Assembly (NCBI GenBank): GCA_030152585.1
Contig: JASLJC010000132.1
Location: 1-22,674 of the forward strand
DNA length: 22,674 nt
Direction: 5' to 3'
Origin: Savagea sp.
GTDB taxonomy: Bacteria > Bacillota > Bacilli > Bacillales_A > Planococcaceae
How positions within the stretch are numbered: position 1 is the stretch's first letter; each line of letters opens with the position of its first letter. The notes under the pieces were generated by a model, which was not told the DNA's origin, ran no database searches, and saw only the letters and a list, made by a program, of their open reading frames with translations. This document shows, in pieces, positions 21,795 to 22,674 of this stretch. A program made the translations under genes and the position numbers.

Positions 21795-22674
21795 TTACAT
21801 ATTATTTTTCTTTTTTCGGAAGATAAATAAACTACCTATGAGTATCAACCCTACACCGATAACTGGAACTTTCCATCCGATTTGTTCGTTCGTCTGTGGT
21901 AATCCATGCTTGTCGGATGTATCAGTTTCATTACTTTGTCCTTTTGGAGGATGGGATGAATCAAGTTCATGTTCGTTCGGATGATTCGTTTCCCCGCCCG
22001 ACCCTACTTCAGGATTTGGATTTGGTTCTGGTTTTTGTTCTCCTCCTGCACCTGGATCTGGTTCAGGATGCGGTTTTGGATTTGGTTCCGGGTTCGGATT
22101 TGGTTCTGGATCTGGATTCGGACTTGGCTCTGGGTCTGGATTTGGTTCTGGATCTGGATTCGGACTTGGCTCTGGGTCTGGATTCGGTTCAATCTGTTTC
22201 TCATTTTTGACAATGACAAGCTCTGTCGAACCATTGACTAATTCAATTTGAATAAGCTCGTCGCGCATTTCATATCCTTCTGGTGCTCGTATTTCTTTAA
22301 AGGAATAAGTTCCTTTCGTTAAATGGCGAATGTAAATTTCTCCACTTTTATTCGTTGTATACGTTCCAACTAATCGAGGTACTCCCGAAGTCGTTTCGTA
22401 TAACTCAAATTGAGCTCCTTCTAACCGTTCATTCGTAAGATTGTCTACTTTCTGAAGTTTTATCGTCGCTTCTTTCGGATCAGACCCCCCGCCATTACCT
22501 GGTGGTTGCGGAGTCACTTTTTTCATATTTTCAACTGTTACCGCTGCTGTCGTAGAATTCGAAATTTGGACGAGATGTTTCGTTTGGTCTAGTTGGTAAC
22601 CATCCGGTGCCTTCGTTTCGATAAAGTAATAATTACCTTCTGTTAAACCTGTCACTTTTAACTTACCCGATGCA
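21795..22674 (-). CDS. Cna-B/SpaA-repeat surface adhesin, C-terminal part (cut by window edge)
   Basis: Cell-wall-anchored adhesin; the frame is open to base 22674, so the N terminus lies outside. Visible order: the end of one Cna-B (SpaA-type) repeat with FIETKAPDGY, then a full Cna-B repeat from about ATIKLQKVD (candidate isopeptide Lys) to FKEIRAPEGY (candidate catalytic Glu), ending at VKNEK. A Pro/Asp/Asn/Glu-rich wall-spanning region follows, built on PNPDPEP-type units. Then comes the sorting signal LPQTN (21888-21902), a hydrophobic segment VPVIGVGLILIGSLFIF and a basic tail RKKKNNM. The motif ends in N, not the usual G. The GTG at 22655 is an internal codon, not the start. Confidence 0.9.
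   Translation of the reverse strand, partial: ASGKLKVTGLTEGNYYFIETKAPDGYQLDQTKHLVQISNSTTAAVTVENMKKVTPQPPGNGGGSDPKEATIKLQKVDNLTNERLEGAQFELYETTSGVPRLVGTYTTNKSGEIYIRHLTKGTYSFKEIRAPEGYEMRDELIQIELVNGSTELVIVKNEKQIEPNPDPEPSPNPDPEPNPDPEPSPNPDPEPNPNPEPNPKPHPEPDPGAGGEQKPEPNPNPEVGSGGETNHPNEHELDSSHPPKGQSNETDTSDKHGLPQTNEQIGWKVPVIGVGLILIGSLFIFRKKKNNM
22108..22190 (-). repeat. 42-bp tandem repeat in the adhesin wall region
   Basis: Two near-perfect copies (22108-22149 and 22150-22190) of a unit starting GGATCTGGATTCGGACTTGG on the plus strand. They encode a 14-residue unit of the PNPDPEP type on the minus strand. Flanking shorter units are degenerate. Copy number is likely to vary between strains. Confidence 0.8.

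Noticed and set aside
22108..22190. Tandem repeat considered as a CRISPR array
   Set aside because: The units abut with no unique spacers and encode the adhesin wall region in frame.
22004..22234. Gln/Ile/Arg-repeat frames over the adhesin wall region
   Set aside because: Alternate-frame readings of the 42-bp repeat; the LPQTN frame is the one that continues into Cna-B domains.

Overview
The window looks like chromosomal DNA of a low-GC Gram-positive bacterium of the order Bacillales (Bacillota). The signs are strong AGGAGG-type ribosome binding sites, lipoproteins with classic lipoboxes, an LPxT-type sortase signal, a SwrC-type RND pump, a YpsA protein, a yybP-ykoY manganese riboswitch and MntR-like operators. 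The transporter order ATPase-permease-lipoprotein and the murE-prfC pair match the Staphylococcus arrangement as I recall it. I cannot fix the family from sequence alone. Most genes are on the minus strand, so they are transcribed from high to low coordinates.

Layout. 1-2133: sbcD-sbcC, a DNA end-processing nuclease pair (sbcC cut by the left edge). 2224-4812: a manganese-type ABC importer operon (ATPase, permease, lipoprotein) read from a promoter with one MntR-like box in its spacer and two more upstream. 5044-6473: two plus-strand genes, a DUF1269-like protein and an unknown lipoprotein, each followed by a strong terminator. 6611-8447: a KtrB/TrkH-type potassium channel subunit followed by a MarR regulator. 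8662-9645: a TerC-family protein (likely manganese exporter) behind a complete manganese riboswitch. 9658-12747: a large RND pump of the SwrC type with a perfect 20-bp palindrome upstream of its promoter. 12946-17100: M42 peptidase, murE and prfC, probably one operon. 17158-20271: acyl-CoA dehydrogenase-like flavoprotein, ypsA and aldehyde dehydrogenase, joined by overlapping TTG starts. 20417-20580: tRNA-Val(GAC) with its own promoter and a 38-bp perfect palindromic terminator. 20746-21744: two small genes flanking the decayed left end of an IS200/IS605-type tnpB element. 21795-22674: C-terminal part of a Cna-B-repeat surface adhesin with a proline-rich wall region and a non-canonical LPQTN sorting signal (cut by the right edge).

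The best-supported theme is two-sided manganese control. An importer repressed by MntR (through three operator-like boxes) lies within 5 kb of an exporter switched on by a Mn riboswitch, so high manganese should close one and open the other. The channel KtrB with a linked MarR regulator, the SwrC-type pump with an unexplained palindrome, and the tightly overlapped flavoprotein-ypsA-ALDH cluster are the parts least explained by standard annotation. I found no CRISPR array, prophage or defence island. I see no convincing wholly new system.
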